From assembly GCA_002327445.1 (NCBI GenBank), contig DCWA01000028.1, forward strand, positions 1 through 14,316: 14,316 nt of DNA, given 5' to 3'. Shown in pieces: positions 1-6,831 of this stretch. The stretch is from Desulfobacteraceae bacterium UBA2174 (lineage in GTDB: Bacteria; Desulfobacterota; Desulfobacteria; Desulfobacterales; UBA2174). The notes beneath the pieces were generated by a model, which had not been told where the DNA came from, did no database searches, and saw only the letters and a list, made by a program, of their open reading frames with translations. Both the position numbers and the translations under genes were made by a program. Position 1 is the stretch's first letter, and each line of letters starts with the position of its first letter.

Positions 1-2
1 GG

Positions 3-482
3 TTCGCCGGGGAAGTCGAGAAAAAAGAAGCCGAGGTCACGGCCGACATTCCCCGGGGCAATGGGGAAATGCTGCTCATGGTCGAGGATGAGGCGGCGAT
101 TCTGAAGTTGGGGCGGGCGATGCTCGAGAGCCTGGGCTACCGGGTGCTGACGGCCTCCGGCGCCGCCGAGGCCATTGCCTTGGCCGGGACCCATGCCGGC
201 CGGATTCAACTGCTGGTCACCGACGTGGTGATGCCGGAAATGGACGGCTGGAACCTGGCGGCGCGCCTGCAAGCCATGGATCCCAACCTCAGGGTCCTGT
301 TCATCTCCGGCTACATGGGGGACAGGACCGAAGCCCAGCAGGTGTTGGAGAATGGAGGCGATTTTATCCGCAAGCCATTCTCGATGCCCTTGCTGGCCAC
401 CAAGATCAGCGAAGTCCTGGCGAAGAAAACGATCTTCAAAATTGGTATTGTTTCAGACGCCGGTAAAGCGTGGCCTCGCTGA
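3..482 (+). CDS. Hybrid sensor histidine kinase, C-terminal receiver domain (5' truncated by window)
   Basis: The reading frame is open from the first bases of the window, so the ATG at 69 is internal and the gene starts upstream. What is visible is a linker ending in PRGNGE, the usual join between a kinase ATPase domain and a fused receiver. It is followed by one CheY-like receiver: acidic pair in VEDE, phospho-acceptor Asp in TDVVMPEMDG, Ser in FISGYMGD, and the conserved Lys-Pro in FIRKPFSM. In such hybrid kinases the receiver takes phosphate from the kinase core and passes it on or tunes its activity. The kinase and sensor parts are not in the window, so signal and partner are unknown. 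A response regulator gene lies convergently next door and is a plausible but unproven partner. The last 17 or so residues, after EVLAKK, extend past the receiver fold and are encoded antisense to the neighbour's 3' end. A stand-alone receiver is less likely given the open upstream frame. Confidence 0.85.
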   Translation, partial: FAGEVEKKEAEVTADIPRGNGEMLLMVEDEAAILKLGRAMLESLGYRVLTASGAAEAIALAGTHAGRIQLLVTDVVMPEMDGWNLAARLQAMDPNLRVLFISGYMGDRTEAQQVLENGGDFIRKPFSMPLLATKISEVLAKKTIFKIGIVSDAGKAWPR

Positions 483-1797
483 TCCCCAGGATGCGGGCGG
501 CCTTTCTCCGGTTTCCGCCGGTTTGCCGGAGCGCCCCGACGATGGCTTCGCGTTCGAAATCCGCCAACTTGGCCCCTCCGGGCAGGGAAACCGGGGCGTT
601 ACCGCCGGAAGAATCTGAAAGCATGGGAAGATCGGACGCCAGAATGGCCGGCCCCCGGGCCAGGGCCATGGCGCTTCGGATCGCATTTTCCAGTTCCCGG
701 ACGTTTCCCGGCCAGGTGTAGCCAAGCAGTACCCGTTTGGCGTCTTCCGAGAACGTCTTGGGAGCCATCCCCTCCTGGGCCAGAGATTCGGCGAAATGAC
801 GGGCGAGCAGGAGAATGTCCTCGCCGCGCTCCCTCAAAGGGGGCACGTGAAAGGTGACGGCGCTCAGGCGGTAGTAAAGGTCCTGGCGAAACCGCCCCCG
901 GGCGAGTTCCTCGATCAGGTTCCGATTGGTGGCCGCCACCAGGCGCACGTCCACGGGGACCATCGCGGTGGCGCCCACCGGCCGGACCATGCGCTCCTGG
1001 ATGGACCGCAGGAACTTGGCTTGCATGCCCAGGGGGAGTTCTCCGATTTCGTCCAGGAACAAGGTCCCCTTGTGCGCCGACCGGATCAACCCGAGGGTGG
1101 CCTGGTCCGCACCGGTAAAGGCGCCCTTGGCATGACCGAAGAGCTCGCTCTCGATGACCGACTCGCTGATCGCCGCGCAATCGACCGGAATGAAGACCTC
1201 GGCTTGCCGGCTGCTGTGGTGGTGTATCGCCCGGGCGACCAGTTCCTTGCCGGTGCCGCTTTCTCCCTGGATCAAAACCGAGGTGCTGGTGGGGCTGACC
1301 CGGGCCACCAGATCCTTCAGCATCAGGATCGGGGGCGATTCTCCGACCAGCGGGTCGAAAGAAAACCGCCCTTCCAGTTCCTGGCGCAGGGACTGGTTTT
1401 CCCGGTCGAGAAGCCACATCCGGTAGGCCTGGTCGATTTTTTTCTTCAGCATGTCCGGGCAGGTGGATTTCTCGAAAAAATCCAGGGCCCCGTTCTGAAT
1501 GGCGGCGACCGCTTCCCGCACTCCCCCGTGGCCGGTGAGCATGATGATCTTCAAGTCCGGAAGCATGGCCTGGGCTTCCTTCAACACGGCCAGGCCGTCC
1601 TTGCCCGGCATTTTCAAATCCAACAACACCATGTCCACCCGCAGGCGGGATAGGCATTCGAGAGCCTCCTGGCCCCCTCCAGCCGAAAGAATCCGGTATG
1701 GCATGGGCCTGAAATAACGCTTCAGGCTGCTGCGCACCTCGGCATCATCGTCAACGATCAGCAGGGTAAACAGTGCGTTCGACGGTTCGCCATCCAT
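436..1797 (-). CDS. Sigma54-dependent response regulator, NtrC/AtoC/ZraR type
   Basis: Encodes 453 residues in the standard three-domain order. A receiver occupies roughly 10-125, with acidic pocket VDDD and phospho-acceptor D60 in LLDLKMPGKDG. An AAA+ sigma54 interaction domain occupies roughly 145-375, with Walker A GESGTGKE at 178-185, the sigma54-contacting GAFTGA loop at 225-230, Walker B LFLDEIGE and the arginine-bearing RFRQDLYYRL. A Fis-type helix-turn-helix occupies roughly 410-453 and ends in GISEATLYRRLK. Phosphorylation should drive hexamer formation and ATP-dependent opening of sigma54-RNA polymerase promoters. The start is an ATG with GGAA about 8 nt upstream. The gene lies 51 bp downstream of ugpC on the same strand, so co-transcription is possible. 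Its 3' end overlaps the convergent kinase gene by 47 bp. One oddity is that the usual Lys-Pro at the end of the receiver is K110-S111. Target genes are unknown, and no sigma54 promoter was found beside ugp. Confidence 0.95.
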   Translation of the reverse strand: MDGEPSNALFTLLIVDDDAEVRSSLKRYFRPMPYRILSAGGGQEALECLSRLRVDMVLLDLKMPGKDGLAVLKEAQAMLPDLKIIMLTGHGGVREAVAAIQNGALDFFEKSTCPDMLKKKIDQAYRMWLLDRENQSLRQELEGRFSFDPLVGESPPILMLKDLVARVSPTSTSVLIQGESGTGKELVARAIHHHSSRQAEVFIPVDCAAISESVIESELFGHAKGAFTGADQATLGLIRSAHKGTLFLDEIGELPLGMQAKFLRSIQERMVRPVGATAMVPVDVRLVAATNRNLIEELARGRFRQDLYYRLSAVTFHVPPLRERGEDILLLARHFAESLAQEGMAPKTFSEDAKRVLLGYTWPGNVRELENAIRSAMALARGPAILASDLPMLSDSSGGNAPVSLPGGAKLADFEREAIVGALRQTGGNRRKAARILGISEATLYRRLKQYQF

Positions 1798-1848
1798 GAT
1801 TTGTTCCGCTTCTGCGAGGCATGGGCCGCCCGCGGGTCGCCTCCGCCC

Positions 1849-2946
1849 TCAATAGACCGCCTGGCTGCTCTGGGCGTCGAAGATGTGCAGCCGGTTCAGA
1901 TTCATGCCCATCGACAGACGCAAATCGGCCTGGACCATGCGGCTGCCTTCGCTGCGGGCGATCAGCTTGATCCCGTCGAAATCCATGTGCAGGTGGGTTT
2001 CGCCTCCCAGCGGCTCCACCACTTCCACCAGCCCTTCCACCACCCAATCCTTGGGCAGGTTCAAGCCACCGTCGGCCGGAACGAGGTCCTCGGTGCGAAG
2101 CCCGGCGATCACCGCCATCCCTTCCTGGATTCGCGCCTGGGGCCGGGGGGGAATGGGGATCTGGAAACCCGCGGCGAAACGCAGCCACAAACCGCCGTCC
2201 CGGGCCACCACCTCGGCCGGCACCAGGTTCATGGGCGGGCTGCCGATGAATCCGGCCACGAAGGTGTTGGTGGGCTTTTCGAAAACCTCCAGTGGGGTCC
2301 CGACCTGCTCGATGCGTCCGTCCCGCAGCACCACAATCCGGTCGGCCAGGGTCATGGCTTCGACCTGGTCGTGGGTCACATAGATGATGGTGGTGTTGAC
2401 TTTCCGGTGCAGGCGCTTGATCTCGGTGCGCATCTGGGTGCGCAGCTTGGCATCGAGGTTGGACAGCGGCTCGTCGAAAAGAAACACCGAGGGATGGCGC
2501 ACGATGGCCCGGCCCATGGCCACGCGCTGGCGCTGCCCGCCGGACAGTTCATGGGGCTTGCGCTTCAGCAAATCCTCGAGGCCGAGGATACGCGCCGCCT
2601 CCACCACGCGCCGCTCGATCTCGGCCTTGGGCGTACGCTGGATCTGGAGGCCGAAGCTCATGTTCTTGTAAACGTTCATGTGGGGATAAAGGGCGTAGTT
2701 CTGGAACACCATGGCGCAGCCGCGATCCTTGGGGGCCAGGTCGTTGACCACCCGGTCGCCGATGCGAATCGTGCCCTGGCTGATCTCTTCCAGGCCGGCC
2801 ACCATCCGCAGCAAGGTCGACTTGCCGCAGCCCGATGGGCCCACCAGCACAACAAACTCCAGGTCCCGGATGTCGAGGTCGACCCCATGCACCACCTCGA
2901 CCTTGCCGAACCGTTTGTACACATTTTCCAACACCACACCGGCCAT
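1849..2946 (-). CDS. ugpC: Glycerol-3-phosphate-type ABC importer, ATP-binding subunit UgpC
   Basis: Encodes 365 residues of the MalK/UgpC ATPase family, which dimerises on the cytoplasmic face and powers import through UgpA/UgpE. The nucleotide-binding domain spans about 1-235: Walker A GPSGCGKST at 36-44, Q-loop FQNYALYPHMNV, signature LSGGQRQRVAMGRAI from 134, Walker B VFLFDEP at 154-160, D-loop SNLD, and H-loop THDQ. The C-terminal part, about 235-365, is the TOBE/regulatory region typical of this family. The start is placed at the ATG at 2946 because AAGGAG lies 6 nt upstream (2953-2958) and MAGVVLENVYKRFG is the family's usual beginning. A GTG six codons earlier has no comparable ribosome site. 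The symbol rests mainly on its position beside recognisable ugpB, ugpA and ugpE; the ATPase alone could serve other sugar-type importers. It is divergent from ugpBAE, unlike the enterobacterial single operon. Confidence 0.92.
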   Translation of the reverse strand: MAGVVLENVYKRFGKVEVVHGVDLDIRDLEFVVLVGPSGCGKSTLLRMVAGLEEISQGTIRIGDRVVNDLAPKDRGCAMVFQNYALYPHMNVYKNMSFGLQIQRTPKAEIERRVVEAARILGLEDLLKRKPHELSGGQRQRVAMGRAIVRHPSVFLFDEPLSNLDAKLRTQMRTEIKRLHRKVNTTIIYVTHDQVEAMTLADRIVVLRDGRIEQVGTPLEVFEKPTNTFVAGFIGSPPMNLVPAEVVARDGGLWLRFAAGFQIPIPPRPQARIQEGMAVIAGLRTEDLVPADGGLNLPKDWVVEGLVEVVEPLGGETHLHMDFDGIKLIARSEGSRMVQADLRLSMGMNLNRLHIFDAQSSQAVY

Positions 2947-3184
2947 GCAAATCTCCTTGACCACGCCGAAACCGGTTTGCCCGCAGTGCTTTTTGCCTTA
3001 CTTCAATCGGCCCTTCCTTTCAAGGCCGAAGCGAGGGAAGCGGCGCTTGCCTGTTGCGGTTTTGCCCCCCCCGGGGTAAAGGTGAACTGCAAATCGCACG
3101 GTATCTTGGCACATCCGAAACGGCCGCATTCCAGGGCCTGCGCATCAACCGACGAACCCAAACATCGCTGAAAGGAGAAAGCCC
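2947..3184. promoter_or_regulatory. Divergent ugpC / ugpB intergenic control region
   Basis: This is 238 bp between the ugpC start (-) and the ugpB start (+), so promoters for both should lie here. Visible items are the ribosome site AAGGAG for ugpC at 2953-2958, the ribosome site AAAGGAG ending about 7 nt before the ugpB ATG, a perfect 10-bp palindrome AAACCGGTTT at 2969-2978 just upstream of ugpC, and a C8G4 run near 3066-3076. No convincing sigma70 -35/-10 pair, Pho-box direct repeat or sigma54 -24/-12 element could be made out on either strand. Function as a promoter region is inferred from gene orientation only. Confidence 0.5.
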
Positions 3185-4498
3185 ATGAAAAAATGGAATC
3201 TTGGTGTCTGGATGGCGGCCGCGGTCCTGGTCTTGGCCGTGTGCGGACCGGCTTCGGCCGAACCGCTCAAGCTGCAGTGGTGGCACTCGATGAAGGGGGC
3301 CAACGCCGACGCCCTCAACGAAATCGTCACCGCCTTCAACGCCTCCCAGAAGGACTTCGCGGTGGAAGCCTCCTACAAAGGCGACTACGACGAGGCGGTC
3401 AATGCCGGCATCGCCGCGTTCCGGGCCAAGAAACAGCCCCACATTCTCCAGTGTTTCGAGGTCGGCACCCTCACCATGATGCTTTCGGGGGCCATTTACC
3501 CCGTGCACCAGTTGATGGCCGACAACGGCTACCAGATCGACTGGAGCAAGTACCTGCAGCCCGTCCTCGGCTACTACGTCTCCGACGAGGGCAAACTGCT
3601 CTCCATGCCATTCAACTCCTCGACCCCGGTGATGTACTACAACAAGGACCTGCTGGCAAAGGCCGGCCTCAACGCCCCCCCCAAGACCTGGGACGAGGTG
3701 GGCGAGTACACGGCCAAGTTGGTGGCCGCGGGCGTCGAGGCCGGGTTGGTGACCGGCTGGCAGTCCTGGACGATGGTTGAAAACTACGGCGCCATCCACG
3801 ACCTGCCCTTTGCCACCAAGGCCAACGGCTACGAGGGGCTCGACTGCGAGCTGGCCTTCAACAACCCCCAGGTGGTCAAGCACATCGAGCGCCTCCAGTC
3901 CTGGTCCGGCGACGGCCGCTTCGCTTACAGCGGGCGGAAATTCCAGGGCCCCCAGGCCGCCTTCGTCGGCCAGCACGCCGCCCTGTACATCGACTCGGTC
4001 AGCCGCATCGGCGCCCTGAAAAAAAGCTGCCAGTTCGCCTGGGACGCCGCCCCCATGCCGGTGGAAGCCACGATGAAGGAGCCCCTCAACAGCATCATCG
4101 GCGGCGCGTCGCTGTGGGTGCTCCAGGGCCATCCCGCCAAGGACTACAAGGGTGTGGCGGCCTTCATGGCCTTCCTGGCCCAGACGGAAAACCAGGAGTT
4201 GTGGCACAAGAAGACCGGCTATTTCCCCATCACCATCGAGGCGTATGACAACCTGAAGAAATCCGGCTACTACCAGCAGAACCCTCTGGATGAAGTGGGC
4301 ATCAAACAGTTGATGCGCGGCAAAACCACCAAGAATTCGCGTGGCATCCGGGTAGGCTACTTCGTCCAGATCCGCAACATCATCGACGAGGAACTCGAAA
4401 ACATCTGGGTCGGGAAGAAATCCGCCCAGCAGGGAATCGCGGATGCCGTCAAACGGGGCAACGATCAGTTGCGGGCCTTCGAGAAGACCAACAAGTAG
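3185..4498 (+). CDS. ugpB: Glycerol-3-phosphate-binding periplasmic protein UgpB
   Basis: Encodes 437 residues, the length expected for UgpB (about 438 in Escherichia coli). A signal peptide covers about 1-25, with Lys residues at 3-4, a hydrophobic core at 8-20 and likely cleavage at ASA|EP, so the protein acts in the periplasm. The rest is a family 1 extracellular solute-binding protein closely matching remembered UgpB: WHSMKG near 33-38, YKGDYDE (Y64, Y68), FEVGT (E92), MPFNSSTPVMYYNKD (S145/S146), GWQSW (W192, W195), GGASLWV at 306-312 and GIRVGYFVQIR (R389). These align with the residues that hold glycerol-3-phosphate in E. coli UgpB, so the same ligand, or glycerophosphodiesters, is likely. 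It should deliver substrate to UgpA/UgpE. The ATG has a strong ribosome site (AAAGGAG). The 442-bp repeat-filled spacer downstream separates it from ugpA. No intrinsic terminator with a T-run follows it. Confidence 0.94.
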   Translation: MKKWNLGVWMAAAVLVLAVCGPASAEPLKLQWWHSMKGANADALNEIVTAFNASQKDFAVEASYKGDYDEAVNAGIAAFRAKKQPHILQCFEVGTLTMMLSGAIYPVHQLMADNGYQIDWSKYLQPVLGYYVSDEGKLLSMPFNSSTPVMYYNKDLLAKAGLNAPPKTWDEVGEYTAKLVAAGVEAGLVTGWQSWTMVENYGAIHDLPFATKANGYEGLDCELAFNNPQVVKHIERLQSWSGDGRFAYSGRKFQGPQAAFVGQHAALYIDSVSRIGALKKSCQFAWDAAPMPVEATMKEPLNSIIGGASLWVLQGHPAKDYKGVAAFMAFLAQTENQELWHKKTGYFPITIEAYDNLKKSGYYQQNPLDEVGIKQLMRGKTTKNSRGIRVGYFVQIRNIIDEELENIWVGKKSAQQGIADAVKRGNDQLRAFEKTNK

Positions 4499-4632
4499 CC
4501 GCCGGGAAAAACAGGCGGGCAGTGGCGGCAAGGGTGGGAGAGATCCCTCGTCGCTGCGCTCGTATATTGAAAGTTGAGGTAATCAAGCACGAACAGTGCG
4601 GCGAAGACTCCACCAGATGCCAACCTCCTGCC

Positions 4633-4735
4633 GCTGTCATTCCGAGCGTCAGCGAGGAATCTGCAGTTGGGAATAAGGCGGCAAGTGGAGCAGATTCGGG
4701 GAAATCCCTCGTCGCAAGCTCTTCGGGATGACAGC
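4633..4735. repeat. Imperfect inverted-repeat element with TGTCATTCCGAGCG core
   Basis: The left arm begins GCTGTCATTCCGAGCG and continues through GCGAGGAATCTGC. The right arm, read on the other strand, begins GCTGTCATCCCGAAGAGC and ends at GGGATTT..AATCTGC. The two ends therefore pair as an imperfect hairpin of about 100 nt. Similar CATTCCGAGCG..GCGAGGAATCT words are familiar as dispersed intergenic repeats in many bacterial genomes, from memory. The core TGTCATTCCG also heads the units of the tandem array at the right end of the window. A further fragment of the same type lies at 4541-4560. It could be a folded RNA in the ugpB-ugpA transcript, or a non-autonomous mobile remnant. No flanking target-site duplication was recognised. 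Confidence 0.7.
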
Positions 4736-4744
4736 TGGGGCCGG

Positions 4745-4814
4745 CGCTGCGCTCCGCATTCAGTACCATCGTTCAAGGCCTTCCGGCCGGCACCGCAGCC
4801 ACCGGAGCGCAGCG
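4745..4814. repeat. 12-bp perfect inverted repeat (CGCTGCGCTCCG / CGGAGCGCAGCG)
   Basis: The arm at 4745-4756 is the exact reverse complement of the arm at 4803-4814, with a 46-nt loop that itself contains AAGGCCTTCCGGCCGG-like palindromic material. The right arm is the start of the composite block that reappears at 6832 downstream of ugpE. In RNA this would be a GC-rich stem ahead of the CTTTAG array. Confidence 0.7.
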
Positions 4815-4822
4815 ACACCTCG

Positions 4823-4930
4823 ACTTTAGGCACTTACAACTTTAGTCACTCATCACTTTAGTCACTTTAGGCACTTTAGGCACTTTAGTCACTTGTAACT
4901 TTAGTCACTTGTAACTTTAGTCACTCGTCA
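4823..4930. repeat. CTTTAG short tandem array abutting the ugpA start
   Basis: Eight copies of CTTTAG begin at 4824, 4840, 4855, 4865, 4874, 4883, 4899 and 4915. The step is 9 or about 16 bases because two words alternate: CTTTAGKCA (9 bases) and CTTGTAA or CTTACAA (7 bases). The array stops about 10 nt before the ugpA ATG. Related arrays lie in both orientations after ugpE. Base composition is much lower in GC than the coding sequence on either side. No protein is encoded. Confidence 0.85.
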
Positions 4931-4940
4931 CCCAAGGCCC

Positions 4941-5831
4941 ATGATCAAACGCGCCCATTTCACCGCCCGGTTTCTGCCTTACCTGCTCATCCTGCCCCAG
5001 ATCGCGGTGACCTTGACCTTTTTCTACGGGCCGGCCTTCGAGGGCCTGATGCAGTCCTTCATGCTCAGCGACCCTTTTGGCCAACGCAACCAGTGGGTCT
5101 GGTTCGATAATTTTGTCGATCTGCTCTCCGATCCCCTCTATCTGAAAAGCATGGGGATCACCTTGGGTTTCAGCGCGGCCACGGCGGCCACGGCCCTGGT
5201 CTTCGGCCTGTTCCTCGCCAGCCAGGCCAATCGGGCACTGAAGGTCAAGGCGGCCATCCGGACCCTGCTCATCTGGCCCTACGCCGTGGCACCGGCCATT
5301 TCCGGAATCCTGTGGCTGTTCCTCCTCCACCCGAACTACGGGGTGGTGGCCTTCTTCCTCAAACACACCCTGAGCATCGACTGGAACCCCATCCTCGAGG
5401 GCAGCCACGCCCTGATCCTCATCGTGCTGGCCAGCGCCTGGAAACAGATCAGCTACAACTTCGTCTTTTTTCTGGCCGGGTTTCAGGCCATCCCCCACTC
5501 GCTCATCGAGGCGGCGGCCATGGACGGCGCCGGACCGACGCGCCGCTTCTGGACCATCATCTTGCCGCTGCTGTCTCCGACGCTCTTTTTTCTGACGGTC
5601 ATGAACATCATCTACGCCTTTTTCGACACCTTCGGGGTCATCCACACCATCACCCAGGGTGGCCCCGGAGGCATGACCACCACCCTGGTCTACAAGGTGT
5701 ACCTGGACGGATTCGTCGGTTTGAACCTGGGGTCTTCCGCGGCCCAGTCCGTGATCCTCATGACCCTGATCATCTTCATCACCGTCTTGCAGTTCCGGTA
5801 CGTCGAACGCAAGGTCCAGTACGCCGGATAG
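4941..5831 (+). CDS. ugpA: Glycerol-3-phosphate-type ABC importer permease UgpA
   Basis: Encodes 296 residues (about 295 in E. coli UgpA), an inner-membrane permease of the MalF-like binding-protein-dependent family. Hydrophobic segments near 12-30, 72-95, 106-128, 158-180, 206-230 and 268-286 give about six membrane passes. The cytoplasmic EAA loop that docks on the ATPase runs from E190 (EAAAMDGAGPTRRFW) to LLSP near 212. Close matches to UgpA are DPFG at 44-47, IWPYAVAPAISGILW from 111, AWKQISYNF from 166, YAFFDTFGVIHT, GLNLGSSAAQS and the terminal QFRYVERKVQY. With UgpE it forms the channel that accepts substrate from UgpB. The start is the ATG right after the repeat array; only a weak AAGG precedes it at 3 nt spacing, so translation may be inefficient or structure-dependent. 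The ugpE start follows 5 bp after its stop, which suggests tight coupling with ugpE. Confidence 0.93.
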   Translation: MIKRAHFTARFLPYLLILPQIAVTLTFFYGPAFEGLMQSFMLSDPFGQRNQWVWFDNFVDLLSDPLYLKSMGITLGFSAATAATALVFGLFLASQANRALKVKAAIRTLLIWPYAVAPAISGILWLFLLHPNYGVVAFFLKHTLSIDWNPILEGSHALILIVLASAWKQISYNFVFFLAGFQAIPHSLIEAAAMDGAGPTRRFWTIILPLLSPTLFFLTVMNIIYAFFDTFGVIHTITQGGPGGMTTTLVYKVYLDGFVGLNLGSSAAQSVILMTLIIFITVLQFRYVERKVQYAG

Positions 5832-5836
5832 CCATC

Positions 5837-6757
5837 ATGGTCGAAAAAACCCCCATCCTGGACATATTGACCTACATCTTTCTCGCCCTGGGCATCTGCG
5901 TGGTGGGGTTTCCCATCTTCTACGCCCTCATCGCCGCCACCCTGCCCATCGAAATGGTCTCCCGGGTGCCCATGCCGATGGTCTTCGGCGACCAGTTCTG
6001 GATCAACATCCAAGCCGCCTGGCACAAGGGGAATCTGGGCACCCTGCTGTTCAACTCCTTCGTCATGGCCGCGGGCATCACCCTGGGCAAGATCGCCGTT
6101 TCCATGCTGGGGGCCTTTTCCATCGTCTATTTCGACTACCGTCTGCGAACCGTGGTGTTTGCCAGCGTCTTTTGCACCCTGATGCTGCCGGTGGAGGTGC
6201 GGATCCTGCCCACCTACGAAATGGCGGCCAACCTCTTCGGCCCAATCCAGACCATGGTGGACCTGCTGCACATCGAAGCCCTGGTCAACTGGTTTCTGCA
6301 AAACGACATCCAGATCCGTCTGGAACTGAGTCTCCTGGACAGCTACCCGGGGCTGATCCTGCCCCTGGTGGCCTCGGCAACCTGCACCTTCCTCTTTCGC
6401 CAGTTCTTCCTCACTATTCCCGAAGAGCTGTGCGAAGCCGCCAAGATGGACGGGGCCGGTCCGATGCTGTTTCTGCGCAAGATCCTGTTTCCGCTCTCCA
6501 AGACGAATATCGCGGCCCTGGTGGTCATCGAGTTCGTCTATGGATGGAACCAGTATCTGTGGCCCCTGCTGATCACCACCCGCCGTGAGATGACCACCGC
6601 CGTCATCGGCCTGCAGCACCTCATCCCGGACGTGGACGACGTGCCGGACTGGAACGTGGCCCTTGCCGGCGCCCTCATCGTGATGCTGCCGCCGGTACTG
6701 GTGGTCCTCTTCATGCAGCGCTGGTTCGTCAAGGGGCTGGTGGAGAAGGAAAAGTAG
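5837..6757 (+). CDS. ugpE: Glycerol-3-phosphate-type ABC importer permease UgpE, with internal insertion
   Basis: Encodes 306 residues, about 25 more than E. coli UgpE (281). It is a MalG-like inner-membrane permease that pairs with UgpA. Strong family matches are ILDILTYIFLALGI at the start, NSFVMAAGITLGKIAVSML (73-91), TLMLPVEVRILPTYE (114-128), the LLDSYPGL motif (166-173), ATCTFLFRQFFLTIPEEL, the EAA loop EAAKMDGAGPMLFLR from 200, FPLSKTN, YGWNQYLWPLL and the ending FMQRWFVKGLVEKEK. Between ANL (133) and LLDSY (166) it carries about 33 residues that E. coli UgpE, as remembered, does not have; no frameshift is visible. The start is the ATG at 5837, 5 bp after ugpA; the longer open frame upstream overlaps ugpA out of frame and is discounted. 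A GGATAG about 6 nt upstream may serve as ribosome site. Confidence 0.93.
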   Translation: MVEKTPILDILTYIFLALGICVVGFPIFYALIAATLPIEMVSRVPMPMVFGDQFWINIQAAWHKGNLGTLLFNSFVMAAGITLGKIAVSMLGAFSIVYFDYRLRTVVFASVFCTLMLPVEVRILPTYEMAANLFGPIQTMVDLLHIEALVNWFLQNDIQIRLELSLLDSYPGLILPLVASATCTFLFRQFFLTIPEELCEAAKMDGAGPMLFLRKILFPLSKTNIAALVVIEFVYGWNQYLWPLLITTRREMTTAVIGLQHLIPDVDDVPDWNVALAGALIVMLPPVLVVLFMQRWFVKGLVEKEK

Positions 6758-6760
6758 GGA

Positions 6761-6803
6761 AAAGTGAACTAAAGTGCCTAAAGTGAACTAAAGTGCCTAA
6801 AGT
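6761..6803. repeat. 19-bp tandem repeat (AAAGTGAACT + AAAGTGCCT), inverted relative to the CTTTAG arrays
   Basis: Two full 19-bp units (6761-6779 and 6780-6798) plus a partial AAAGT follow the ugpE stop codon at once. The sequence is the reverse complement of the CACTTTAGGCACTTTAGT words at 6851-6872. The two can pair as a stem of over 20 bp with one bulged base and a loop of about 50-65 nt. It may act as a transcript-end structure for ugpBAE, but there is no T-run typical of an intrinsic terminator. Confidence 0.8.
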
Positions 6804-6831
6804 TTTGGAATTCTGGCAGTTATAAAAAAAT

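Larger units (their letters stand above)
4499..4940. other. ugpB-ugpA spacer filled with short repeats, no gene
   Basis: This 442-bp stretch interrupts the transporter operon. It holds, in order: a possible small hairpin CCGCC/GGCGG just after the ugpB stop (no T-run); a fragment AGATCCCTCGTCGCTGCGCT at 4541-4560; the inverted-repeat element 4633-4735; a 12-bp inverted repeat 4745-4756/4803-4814; and the CTTTAG array 4823-4930. Short frames on either strand are repeat-derived, with no ribosome sites, and are not believed. No clear promoter for ugpA was seen, so ugpA and ugpE may depend on read-through from ugpB. Confidence 0.75.

Noticed and set aside
580..587. GGGCAGGG, matching the E. coli FtsK-orienting motif GGGNAGGG
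   Set aside because: One 8-base match in a GC-rich window is expected by chance; polarity needs genome-wide counts.
3106..3112. TTGGCAC in the ugp divergent spacer as a sigma54 -24 element
   Set aside because: The bases at the required -12 position are AAAC rather than TTGC, so the essential GC is missing.
3020..4531. Long open frame (503 codons) on the minus strand opposite ugpB
   Set aside because: It is a GC-rich shadow frame; the plus strand encodes an unmistakable UgpB with signal peptide and ribosome site.
4449..4861. Several short frames on both strands in the ugpB-ugpA spacer (peptides such as CHPEELATRDF)
   Set aside because: They are translations of intergenic repeats of the CATTCCGAGCG type, a well-known source of false genes; no ribosome sites or family features.
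5312..5836. Upstream extension of the ugpE frame into ugpA
   Set aside because: It is out of frame with a clear UgpA, and the ATG at 5837 gives the normal UgpE N-terminus.
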